Assembly: GCA_025350325.1 (NCBI GenBank)
Contig: JANXYB010000047.1
Coordinates: 1 to 49,325, forward strand
Source: Acidobacteriaceae bacterium
Lineage (GTDB): Bacteria; Acidobacteriota; Terriglobia; Terriglobales; Acidobacteriaceae
Direction: 5' to 3'
DNA: 49,325 bases
Below the pieces are notes generated by a model. The model was not told where the DNA came from and made no database searches. It saw only the letters and a list, made by a program, of their open reading frames with translations. The position numbers were made by a program, and so were the translations under genes. Of this stretch, positions 34,799 through 42,985 are shown piece after piece. Position 1 is the stretch's first letter. Each line of letters starts with the position of its first letter.

Positions 34799-37489
34799 CT
34801 ATAAATCGCGCCAGTTGGAGCCGAAACCGAGATCGGCAACCAGCGGAACGTTGAGTTGTGCGACGCCTTCCATCTCCGTGCGCACCAACTCCTCAACCTC
34901 AGCGGTCTCGTCCAGCGGCACTTCGAAAAGCAATTCATCGTGTACTTGAAGCACCATCCGAGTTTTGAGTTGGCGCTCTGTAAGCTTACGATCAATCGCA
35001 ATCATCGCCAGCTTAATAAGGTCGGCGGCAGTACCTTGCAGGGGCGTGTTGACCGCGGTGCGCTCGGCGAATCCCCGTTGATTAGGATTGCGGCTCTCGA
35101 TATCCGGGATGGGCCGCATTCGGCCAAACATGGTATGCACGGCGCCCTCGCGACGCGTTGCCTCGAGCGTCTTTTCAATGAAAGCCTTTACACCTTGGTA
35201 GCGCGCGAAATAGCGCTCGATATAAGCGCGTGCCTCGGATTGGGGAATGCCCAGTTGCGCGGCTAGACCGAATGGCGAAATGCCATAAACGATTCCAAAG
35301 TTGACTGCTTTGGCGCGATTGCGGGTCACTTTGTCCATCGTATCTGCAGGCACGCCGAAGACCTCGCTGGCCGTGAGCGTATGGATGTCCTCGTTTTGTT
35401 TGTAGGCGCGCATCAGCAAAGGATCTCCGCTGAAGTGAGCAAGCAGGCGCAATTCAATCTGCGAGTAATCGGCTGAGAGCAATTGACTGCCCGGAGCAGC
35501 GATAAATGCTGCCCGTATCTCGCGACCAAGCTCTGTGCGAATGGGAATGTTTTGCAAATTTGGATTTACCGATGAGAGTCGCCCAGTTGTCGTGGCGGCG
35601 GCCTGAAAAGTCGTGTGCACGCGCGACTCGGAGTCAGCGAGCAGCGGCAAAGAGTCTACATAATTCGATTTGAGCTTGGAAAGATGCCTGTATTCGAGCA
35701 CCAGGCGGGGCACTTCATTGATCTCCGCTAGCTGCTCAAGCACGTCCTGCGCAGTGGAAATGACTTTGCCTTTGCCTCGAACGTTGGGCGCAGGCAGGCC
35801 CATCTCTTTGAACAGCACTTCGCCAAGTTGCTTGGGCGAATTGACATTAAAACGTCGGCCGGCAAGAGCATAAATCTCTTCTCCAACGCGTTCCAATTCC
35901 GCAGCGAAGCGCGTTGATAGCCCATCAAGCACGGCGGTGTCAATGCGCACGCCTGCCTTCTCCATCCGATATAGGACGGGCGCGAGGGGCAGATCGATCG
36001 TGGTGTATACCCTCATGATCCTTGAGCTTTCGACCTCTACGCGCAGCGATGTGACAAGTGCATGAATCGAAGCCGCGGCGGCGGGAAGACTAGACGGGGG
36101 TGCCTGGCTATGGCGTGCAGCCACATCAGCAAGTGCCTGCGTAGTGTTTGTCGGATTGAGCCCATAAGACAGCAGCATGGCATCGTCGACCGCTCCGCGC
36201 AGTTCTATGCCCAGTCCGCAAAGCACGTGCAGCATCAATTTCAAATCGTGAACACGCTTGGGCACGGAAGGGTCGGCAAACAACGCACGAAGCTCAGGCG
36301 TGAGCGACAGACATAAAGCAGTGCCAGGTTCCGCGCATACACCGATGCTGGAGCGGGTTTTCTCTTCTGCCTCCTCAACCACATCCATCAGCGATAGCGA
36401 CGCCTGAGGCGAGGCATCCTCCGGTTCCTCTTCTACCGGTTCTGCGGCATCGAGCGCGAACGCGAAACCGTTCGTTTGCGCCGCGGAATAAAATGCGGCG
36501 GCTTGCTCATCGTTCGGCTGATTGATCAATTTGGCGGAGGGGGCAGTTTTTGACGGCGCGAGATCGCGAAGCAGCGAAGTGAATTCAAGCTCAGTGAACA
36601 ATTCGCGGCAAGCTTCAGTATCCGGTTCCTGCGTTTCCATCGCACCTAGATTCAGTTCGATGGGCACGTGGCAGTCGATCGTGACTAGTTCCTTCGATAG
36701 CAGCACCATGGCGCGATTTTGTTCGAGAGATTCGCGATAACTTTTGCGCCTGACCTCAGCGGCGCGGTCCAGCACAGCCTCAAGGGTTCCAAACTCAACG
36801 ATGAGGTCGACGCTGCCCTTGTCACCGATTCCCGGCGCTCCGGGAATGTTATCGATGGAATCGCCGCGCAGGGCCATGACGTCAACCACTTTTTGTGGAG
36901 GAACTCCCAGCACTTGTTCAACTTTGGCGGGATCAAGAATCAGGTTGTCCTTTTGCGGGTTGAGCATCCTAACGTGGGGCGTCACGAGCTGCATCATGTC
37001 CTTATCGCTCGACACGATGAAGACTTCATGGCCGTCTTCGGCTGCCTTGCGGGCCAGCGTGCCAATGACGTCGTCCGCCTCAAAACCCACGAGTTCAATG
37101 ATGGGTATGCGAAAGGCTTCAAGCGCGCGACGGATGTATGGAACTTGCCTGCCTAAATCCTCGGGCATCGCTACCCGATTAGCTTTGTAGCCTTCGTAGC
37201 TCACCGTCTCAAAACTCTGCGTCTTGGAATTCCACTTCCGCATGGTGTCGATCGACCGGGCACGTTCGTCACGAAATACTGCGCCGCTGACATCGAAAAC
37301 TGCAGCAAAGTAGAGTGGGTTGAAATCTTGCCGCAGCTTATTAACCATGTTTACGAAGACATAGGTAGCCGCAGTTGGAACCCCCTGCCGTGTCGACATG
37401 GGTCGGCTACGCTGCATCGCGTGATAAGCGCGAAAGATGAATCCCATTGCATCGAGTAGGAAGACGGGCGGTTTCTCTTGACCAGGCAC
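34799..37489 (-). CDS. polA: DNA polymerase I
   Basis: An 896-residue family A polymerase. The N-terminal 5'-3' exonuclease (FEN) domain shows FLLDAMGFIFRAYHAM, GFEADDVIG, VSSDKDMMQLV and DSIDNIPGAPGIGDKG. The middle 3'-5' exonuclease fold lacks its catalytic acids: the expected D-x-E reads ALDAAEP and the second motif reads VHDLKLML, so proofreading is probably absent, as in Taq. The polymerase domain is intact: motif A Asp674 (SADYSQIELR), motif B RNRAKAVNFGIVYG, motif C Asp851 (VHDELLFE). It starts with GTG 12 bases after rfbG and may share its transcript. It is needed for Okazaki processing and repair. Confidence 0.95.
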   Translation of the reverse strand: MPGQEKPPVFLLDAMGFIFRAYHAMQRSRPMSTRQGVPTAATYVFVNMVNKLRQDFNPLYFAAVFDVSGAVFRDERARSIDTMRKWNSKTQSFETVSYEGYKANRVAMPEDLGRQVPYIRRALEAFRIPIIELVGFEADDVIGTLARKAAEDGHEVFIVSSDKDMMQLVTPHVRMLNPQKDNLILDPAKVEQVLGVPPQKVVDVMALRGDSIDNIPGAPGIGDKGSVDLIVEFGTLEAVLDRAAEVRRKSYRESLEQNRAMVLLSKELVTIDCHVPIELNLGAMETQEPDTEACRELFTELEFTSLLRDLAPSKTAPSAKLINQPNDEQAAAFYSAAQTNGFAFALDAAEPVEEEPEDASPQASLSLMDVVEEAEEKTRSSIGVCAEPGTALCLSLTPELRALFADPSVPKRVHDLKLMLHVLCGLGIELRGAVDDAMLLSYGLNPTNTTQALADVAARHSQAPPSSLPAAAASIHALVTSLRVEVESSRIMRVYTTIDLPLAPVLYRMEKAGVRIDTAVLDGLSTRFAAELERVGEEIYALAGRRFNVNSPKQLGEVLFKEMGLPAPNVRGKGKVISTAQDVLEQLAEINEVPRLVLEYRHLSKLKSNYVDSLPLLADSESRVHTTFQAAATTTGRLSSVNPNLQNIPIRTELGREIRAAFIAAPGSQLLSADYSQIELRLLAHFSGDPLLMRAYKQNEDIHTLTASEVFGVPADTMDKVTRNRAKAVNFGIVYGISPFGLAAQLGIPQSEARAYIERYFARYQGVKAFIEKTLEATRREGAVHTMFGRMRPIPDIESRNPNQRGFAERTAVNTPLQGTAADLIKLAMIAIDRKLTERQLKTRMVLQVHDELLFEVPLDETAEVEELVRTEMEGVAQLNVPLVADLGFGSNWRDL

Positions 37490-37501
37490 GGTACGAGTTT
37501 A

Positions 37502-38614
37502 TCAGCGTTGCTGGGGAGGGTGGACCGGCGCCTGGCTGGCGTAAAGTTGCTCATACTGCGCGATGTCCGCGATGCTTTGCTGCTGCATGTCAGCGCCATG
37601 CTGCCAAAGGCGGAACCAATTCGTTGTCCATTGGAGTGCGGCCTCGATGCCGAGGCAAGAGTGCCAGCCCAGTACCTTGCGGGCCTTGTCTGAGTCAAGC
37701 CTCAGGTAATGGGCCTCGTGCACGCCTGGCTGGTCGTCCAGCCTCCATGCAGCGCCCTCTCCCCACATCTCGGCGAGGCGGGTCGCGATGCGTCCGACTG
37801 GCCATGCATCCTCGTCGCTGGGTCCAAAATTGAATGCGGACGCAAACTGTGACCGCTCAGCAAGCAGTTGTTCGGCAAGCATGATGTAACCGTGCAGCGG
37901 TTCGAGCACATGCTGCCACGGGCGAATCGCATTGGGCCGCCGGATGAGGACAGGCTCACCTGACTGAAATCCTCGAATAAGATCGGGAATTAACCTGTCG
38001 TCCGACCAGTCGCCGCCCCCGATGACATTGCCGGCGCGCGCCGTAGCAAGGGCCACATGATGTTCACTGAATCTATCCGGTGGAAAGAAAGAACTACGAT
38101 AGGCGGCACTCACGATTTCAGCACAGGCCTTACTTGACGAATAGGGATCGTGCCCGCCAAGCGGATCGGTCTCGCGATAAGCCGCGCCCGATTCTAGATT
38201 CTCATAGCACTTATCGCTGGTGACTGAAACTACGGCTCGCACGGTTGGCGTCTTGCGAATCGCTTCCAGCACGTTCGCTGTACCCATGACGTTGGTCGAA
38301 TAGGTGGCAAGCGGGTCAATGTATGAGCGCCGCAAGAGGGGTTGAGCGGCGAGATGGAAAACCGCGTCAGGACGGAATTCCGTCATCGAGGCCGTGAGCT
38401 TGGCTAGATCTCCAATGTCGCCACGAACATCCTCTAGGACCGTGCCAACATTCGCGACCGTGAACAGATTGGGTTCCGTTGAGGGATCCAGAGCGTATCC
38501 CCTGACGAGTGCGCCCTTACCAGCAAGCCAAAGCGCCAGCCACCCGCCCTTAAATCCGGTGTGCCCGGTTAGGAATACCCGGCGCCCCGGCCATGGATTT
38601 ACCAGGTCTTCCAC
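37502..38614 (-). CDS. rfbG: CDP-glucose 4,6-dehydratase
   Basis: From GTG 38614 (CGGGAG six bases upstream) the product has 370 residues; a GTG at 38635 would add seven. It is an extended SDR: FLTGHTGFKGGWL binds NAD, the catalytic Tyr-Lys pair is in YSSSKACAE, and VTSDKCYENLE holds the active-site Thr/Asp region. It turns CDP-glucose into CDP-4-keto-6-deoxyglucose. The start overlaps the end of rfbF by 16 bases, so translation is coupled. polA follows after 12 bases. The last 15 residues are Gln/Pro-rich and variable. Confidence 0.93.
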   Translation of the reverse strand: MEDLVNPWPGRRVFLTGHTGFKGGWLALWLAGKGALVRGYALDPSTEPNLFTVANVGTVLEDVRGDIGDLAKLTASMTEFRPDAVFHLAAQPLLRRSYIDPLATYSTNVMGTANVLEAIRKTPTVRAVVSVTSDKCYENLESGAAYRETDPLGGHDPYSSSKACAEIVSAAYRSSFFPPDRFSEHHVALATARAGNVIGGGDWSDDRLIPDLIRGFQSGEPVLIRRPNAIRPWQHVLEPLHGYIMLAEQLLAERSQFASAFNFGPSDEDAWPVGRIATRLAEMWGEGAAWRLDDQPGVHEAHYLRLDSDKARKVLGWHSCLGIEAALQWTTNWFRLWQHGADMQQQSIADIAQYEQLYASQAPVHPPQQR

Positions 38615-39369
38615 GGAGCTCTCCCGCTGGCCCACAGCTCCTCAAGCCGCTGCTTGTCGCGCAGCGTATCCATCGGCTGCCAAAACCCGCGATGAAAATA
38701 CGCCTGCACTTGTTTCTTGGCGGTGAGGGATTCCATCGGCTCTCTCTCAAACGATGTACTCTCGTCTGAGACCTCTGCAAGCACCGTCGGAGACAGCACA
38801 AAGAAACCGCCATTGATCCAACCGCCTTCGCCTTCCGGTTTTTCTTGAAATGCGCCCACGGTCGAACCCTCGGTGATCAAACCCCCAAATCTCGCTGTCG
38901 GTCGCACTGCAGTGATAGTCATCTGTTTGCCGTGGCCGCGGTGGAAGGCGATAGCTGCGGTGATATCAACGTCGCTGACGCCATCCCCATAGGTCATACA
39001 AAAGGCGTCATCGCCTTCAATATACTTCGCTATCTTCTTGAGCCTGCCGCCAGTACCTGCGTTGTCGCCGGTATCGACGAGGGTAACCCGCCAGGGCTCA
39101 GCCACACTTTGATGAACGTGCATGCGATTCTCATGCATATCGAATGTCACGTCAGACATGTGCAGAAAGTAATTCGCAAAGTATTCCTTGATGAGGTAGC
39201 CCTTGTATCCACAGCAGATAATGAAGTCATTGATTCCGTGATGCGAGTAAATCTTCAAGATGTGCCAAAGTATGGGCAGACCACCGATCTCAACCATCGG
39301 TTTAGGGCGTAGAATCGTTTCCTCAGAAAGCCGGGTTCCAAGTCCACCTGCCAAAATGACCGCTTTCAT
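38599..39369 (-). CDS. rfbF: Glucose-1-phosphate cytidylyltransferase
   Basis: A 256-residue protein of normal length. The nucleotide-binding start MKAVILAGGLGTRLSEET is followed by a lysine-bearing PKPMVEIGG, and MTYGDGVSDVDI supplies the magnesium Asp. GGWINGGFFVLSP near the C-terminus is typical of the cytidylyltransferase branch. It makes CDP-glucose from CTP and glucose-1-phosphate, the first step to CDP-3,6-dideoxyhexoses. An AAAGGAAAG lies just before the ATG. It diverges from rfbH across about 140 bases holding an inverted repeat. Confidence 0.95.
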   Translation of the reverse strand: MKAVILAGGLGTRLSEETILRPKPMVEIGGLPILWHILKIYSHHGINDFIICCGYKGYLIKEYFANYFLHMSDVTFDMHENRMHVHQSVAEPWRVTLVDTGDNAGTGGRLKKIAKYIEGDDAFCMTYGDGVSDVDITAAIAFHRGHGKQMTITAVRPTARFGGLITEGSTVGAFQEKPEGEGGWINGGFFVLSPTVLAEVSDESTSFEREPMESLTAKKQVQAYFHRGFWQPMDTLRDKQRLEELWASGRAPWKTW

Positions 39370-39436
39370 TGCTTTCCTTTACGATCCGCGATTAGGAGCG
39401 GAGTCCAGGTGGCGCAGCAGCATGACTACTGGTTAC

Positions 39437-39453
39437 CAAGACGAGGTGTCTTG
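39437..39453. promoter_or_regulatory. Inverted repeat in the rfbF-rfbH divergent region
   Basis: CAAGAC, GAGGT, GTCTTG form a perfect 6-bp palindrome with a five-base centre. It lies midway between the two divergently read genes, where an operator controlling both would be expected. No regulator gene is adjacent, and -10/-35 boxes are not clear. Confidence 0.4.
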
Positions 39454-39508
39454 ACTAATACAGTACACCGGCTGGCTTGTGATTTTGTATGCTTGAGTTG
39501 TGCACCCA

Positions 39509-40870
39509 ATGACAGCTAAGTCGACACGGCTGCGACAGCAGATTCTCGACCTTACCTCGGAGTATTTTGCAGAGGCTTTTCCGGCTACGGAATTCAAGCC
39601 CGGGCAGACGCCCGTACCGGTTTCTGGCAAAGTGATCGATGGTGCGGATGTAAGTGCGGTGGTCGATTCTGCGCTCGACGCCTGGTTCACGACCGGACGC
39701 TTTGCGGCGGATTTCGAGCAGAAACTGGCGCGCTTTGTAGGTGTGCGCAGTGCGTCCTTTACCAACTCCGGATCCTCAGCGAACCTTGTCGCCCTGAGCG
39801 CGCTTACATCGCCGAAACTCGGCGACCGCCGGCTCAAGCCTGGTGACGAAGTCATCACGGTGGCCGCCGGTTTCCCCACGACAATCAATCCAATCATTCA
39901 AAATCGGCTGGTGCCGGTCTTCGTCGACATCACTTTGCCTACATACGAGATCGACGTTAGTCAACTTGAGGCCGCGCGCAGCGAAAAGACCAAAGCCGTA
40001 ATGATCGCACATACCTTGGGTAACACCTTTGATTTGGACGCTGTTACGGCATTCGTAAAGAAACATAATCTTTGGTTGGTTGAGGACTGCTGCGACGCGC
40101 TCGGATCGACGTGGAAGGGCCGTCCTGTAGGGACATTCGGCGACATTGCCACGGTCAGCTTTTATCCCGCACACCACATCACTACTGGCGAGGGCGGCGC
40201 CGTACTCACCGACAAGCCGAATCTGCAAGTCTTGATCGACTCGTTTCGCGATTGGGGTCGCGACTGCTGGTGTGATCCCGGCAAAGACAACACGTGCGGC
40301 AAACGGTTCGACTGGCAACTCGGTTCCCTGCCCTGTGGATACGACCACAAATACACGTACTCGCATATCGGCTACAACTTTAAAGCAACAGATATGCAGG
40401 CCGCACTCGGCGCTTCGCAGATTGAAAAGTTGCCGCATTTTATCGAGCGTCGTAAAGAAAACTTTCGTTACTTGTACGCAATGCTCAAGCCGCTTGAGAA
40501 TTGGTTGATGCTTCCCGAGGCAACGCCCGGCTGCGATCCTTCATGGTTCGGCTTCCCGATTGGGGTTCGCGCAAGTGCTCCCTTTACACGAGAGGATTTG
40601 ACCCGTTCCCTTGAAGCAAACAAGATAGGCACGCGCCTCCTTTTCGGCGGCAATCTTCTGCGCCAGCCCGCATACGAGGGTTGCGAACACCGCGTTATCG
40701 GAAAATTGCCGAACACAGACTTTGCAATGAACAACGTGTTCTGGGTAGGCGTGTATCCCGGAGTGACAACGGCGATGCTGGACTTTGTCGCGACCACAAT
40801 TACCGACTTCGTCGAACACAGTAAAGCCGGCACTCATCGGCCTCAACCATCGTTTGTGCATACGAAGTAG
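39509..40870 (+). CDS. rfbH: CDP-4-keto-6-deoxyglucose 3-dehydrase (E1, RfbH/DdhC type)
   Basis: From ATG 39509 the product has 453 residues; a GTG at 39500 could add three. It has the aspartate aminotransferase fold, but the usual PLP lysine is replaced by His in [14 protein letters not shown], as known for E1. Cysteines match the E1 [2Fe-2S] pattern exactly: Cys in EDCC, 57 residues, then C-x-C, seven residues, then C ([12 protein letters not shown]). It removes the C3 hydroxyl to give CDP-4-keto-3,6-dideoxyglucose, working with a reductase (E3) not found in this window. The NeuB-like gene follows 22 bases later. Confidence 0.94.
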   Translation: MTAKSTRLRQQILDLTSEYFAEAFPATEFKPGQTPVPVSGKVIDGADVSAVVDSALDAWFTTGRFAADFEQKLARFVGVRSASFTNSGSSANLVALSALTSPKLGDRRLKPGDEVITVAAGFPTTINPIIQNRLVPVFVDITLPTYEIDVSQLEAARSEKTKAVMIAHTLGNTFDLDAVTAFVKKHNLWLVEDCCDALGSTWKGRPVGTFGDIATVSFYPAHHITTGEGGAVLTDKPNLQVLIDSFRDWGRDCWCDPGKDNTCGKRFDWQLGSLPCGYDHKYTYSHIGYNFKATDMQAALGASQIEKLPHFIERRKENFRYLYAMLKPLENWLMLPEATPGCDPSWFGFPIGVRASAPFTREDLTRSLEANKIGTRLLFGGNLLRQPAYEGCEHRVIGKLPNTDFAMNNVFWVGVYPGVTTAMLDFVATTITDFVEHSKAGTHRPQPSFVHTK

Positions 40871-40892
40871 GAAAATCAGGAGATGACCAGGG

Positions 40893-42398
40893 ATGCGCGA
40901 CATCAATCGACGGCCACTGTTTATCTATGAGATGGCTAACAATCATATGGGCGATGTCGCACATGGCATTCGCATAATCAGAGAACTCAAGGCGGCGTCT
41001 GACGGGTTCCCATTTAGCTTCTGTGTGAAGTTGCAGTACCGCGATATAAGCCGCTGCATTCATCCTGATTATCATGATCGCTTTGATCTCAAATATGTGA
41101 AGCGATTCACTGAAACCAGCCTGTCATGGGATGAGTACCGACAGATCAAGGACACAATTGTCGACGCCGGCTTCCTTGCGATGTGCACACCCTGGGATGA
41201 AACCTCTGTCGATAAAATCGTCGAGCATGGCTTCGACTTCATTAAAATTCCCAGTTGCTATGTGAGCGACTGGCCTTTGCTGGAGGAGATTGCGAAATGC
41301 GACCTTCCCATAGTCGCGTCGACGGCCGGCGAACCGCTAGAAGAGGTTGATCGCGTAGTGAGCTTCTTTCGCCACCGCGATAAAACATTGACGATAATGC
41401 ATTGCGTGGGCGAATATCCGGCTCCGGATGACCATTTGCATCTCGGTCAGATCGCGTTGTTAAAGGCCCGTTATCCCTCTATCCCTATTGGCTATTCGAC
41501 TCATGAACGCCCAGATAATTTCGAGGCGGTCAAGGTTGCCATCGCGATGGGTGCGGTGATGTTTGAGAAGCACGTCGGCGTCGCAACAGACAAATACGCT
41601 CTCAACACATACAGCGCCAATCCTGATCAAGTGCATCGCTGGCTGCAATCTGCCGCCGATGCGTATACGATGATCGGCAACCCTGCGAAGCGCTACCCTG
41701 CACCAGCAGGCGAACAAGCAGCACTTCGCGATTTGGCGCGCGGAGCCTTCGTCAAGGCTGCGGTCACCGCGGGTGAGACGATTCAGCACGCAAACATTTT
41801 CTACGCCATGCCCAATGTTCAAGGCCAGTTGGTCGCGCAGGACTTCTCAAAATATAGCGAGTACGTTGCTAACGAGGCAATTCCAGCAAACGGCGCCATA
41901 ATGCGCGAAAATGTGAAGGCTCGCAATACCCGCGAGGCGGTATACAAGATCGTTTCCGACGTTAAGTCCCTACTACGCAAGAGCAAGGTGCTGGTGCCGG
42001 GTCAGTGCGACCTTGAAATATCACACCACTACGGCATCGATAAATTTCGGGAGACCGGCATCACCGCAATTACCGTTGTAAATCGTGAATATTGCAAACG
42101 CCTTATGGTCGTGCTGCCCGGCCAGAAGCATCCAGAACAATGGCATAACGCTAAGGACGAAACCTACCACATCCTTTATGGAGACGTGACCGTTGAACTG
42201 GATGGGAAGCAGGTAACACACAAGTCGAACGACGTCATTACGATCGCCCATGGGATCAAGCATTCGTTCTGGACAAAGCATGGTGCGATCATCGAAGAAG
42301 TATCATCAAGTTACTCCATGAATGACTCGTTTTATACCGACCCGATTATCATGTCCAATCCGAATCGAAAAACCTTTGTCACACATTGGATCGGCTGA
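40893..42398 (+). CDS. NeuB-like sialic acid synthase family protein fused to a C-terminal cupin
   Basis: A 501-residue protein. Residues 5-270 follow the NeuB TIM barrel: FIYEMANNHMGD (the usual E-x-G/A-x-N-H), KLQYRD, CTPWDE, FIKIPS and the GYSTHE/FEKHV stretch carrying metal and PEP-site residues. A SAF-like region (about 280-345) follows. Residues 380-500 form a cupin with PGQKHPEQWHNAKDETYHILYG, matching cupin motif 1 with His and Glu metal ligands. NeuB enzymes condense PEP with an aldose. The cupin could isomerise or bind the sugar. The true substrate is unknown. It starts 22 bases after rfbH (AGGAG ten bases upstream), and its stop overlaps the next ATG (TGATG). Confidence 0.8.
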   Translation: MRDINRRPLFIYEMANNHMGDVAHGIRIIRELKAASDGFPFSFCVKLQYRDISRCIHPDYHDRFDLKYVKRFTETSLSWDEYRQIKDTIVDAGFLAMCTPWDETSVDKIVEHGFDFIKIPSCYVSDWPLLEEIAKCDLPIVASTAGEPLEEVDRVVSFFRHRDKTLTIMHCVGEYPAPDDHLHLGQIALLKARYPSIPIGYSTHERPDNFEAVKVAIAMGAVMFEKHVGVATDKYALNTYSANPDQVHRWLQSAADAYTMIGNPAKRYPAPAGEQAALRDLARGAFVKAAVTAGETIQHANIFYAMPNVQGQLVAQDFSKYSEYVANEAIPANGAIMRENVKARNTREAVYKIVSDVKSLLRKSKVLVPGQCDLEISHHYGIDKFRETGITAITVVNREYCKRLMVVLPGQKHPEQWHNAKDETYHILYGDVTVELDGKQVTHKSNDVITIAHGIKHSFWTKHGAIIEEVSSSYSMNDSFYTDPIIMSNPNRKTFVTHWIG

Positions 42399-42985
42399 TG
42401 CTGACCGTGGTTTGGGATGTGGATGATGTTCTGAATGACCTGATGTATCAATGGTTCACTCACTGCTGGCTTACCGAACACCCGGGGTGCACGTTGCAGT
42501 ATTCCCAGTTGCTGCAAAATCCGCCTCATCAATCTTTGTCCATCACTTATGAAGAATACCTTGCGTCGTTGGACCCATTTCGAAAGACGCAGCGATCAAT
42601 GAAGATGCCACCAAACGCGCAAGTGCTCGCTTGGTTTCGTGCGCAAGGAAAATACTGCCGGCATATCGCTCTGACTGCTCGTCCCTTGGAGACGGCCCCA
42701 GAGGTCGCGGCCTGGGTACTGCGTCATTTCGGTTTGTGGATTCGGTGTTTCGGCGTCGTACCATCGCGTACAGAAGAGAACGAACCCGCTTATGATCGCA
42801 GCAAGGGTGAATTTCTGACTTGGATTAAATGCGGAGACATCCTCGTAGAGGACTCTCCGGAAAACATCTGCCAGGCAGACTCAATTGGAATGAGGACACT
42901 AACCTATCCACAACCCTGGAACAACAGTAGGCTGACGATAGATGAATTGCTAAATGAGCTATCGCATATGGTACGAGAATCGTGA
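42398..42985 (+). CDS. HAD-superfamily hydrolase (probable phosphatase)
   Basis: From ATG 42398, whose A is shared with the stop of the preceding gene, the product has 195 residues. HAD motif I is WDVDDVLND (nucleophile Asp7, acid Asp9). Motif II is IALTARP, a lysine lies in DRSKGEF, and motif IV is ILVEDSPENI. The type resembles 5'-nucleotidase/NT5C-like HADs. In a NeuB-type pathway a HAD would remove the phosphate left on a nonulosonate 9-phosphate-like product; that role is inference. Its TGA overlaps the next GTG (GTGA), so the three genes are translationally coupled. Confidence 0.75.
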   Translation: MLTVVWDVDDVLNDLMYQWFTHCWLTEHPGCTLQYSQLLQNPPHQSLSITYEEYLASLDPFRKTQRSMKMPPNAQVLAWFRAQGKYCRHIALTARPLETAPEVAAWVLRHFGLWIRCFGVVPSRTEENEPAYDRSKGEFLTWIKCGDILVEDSPENICQADSIGMRTLTYPQPWNNSRLTIDELLNELSHMVRES

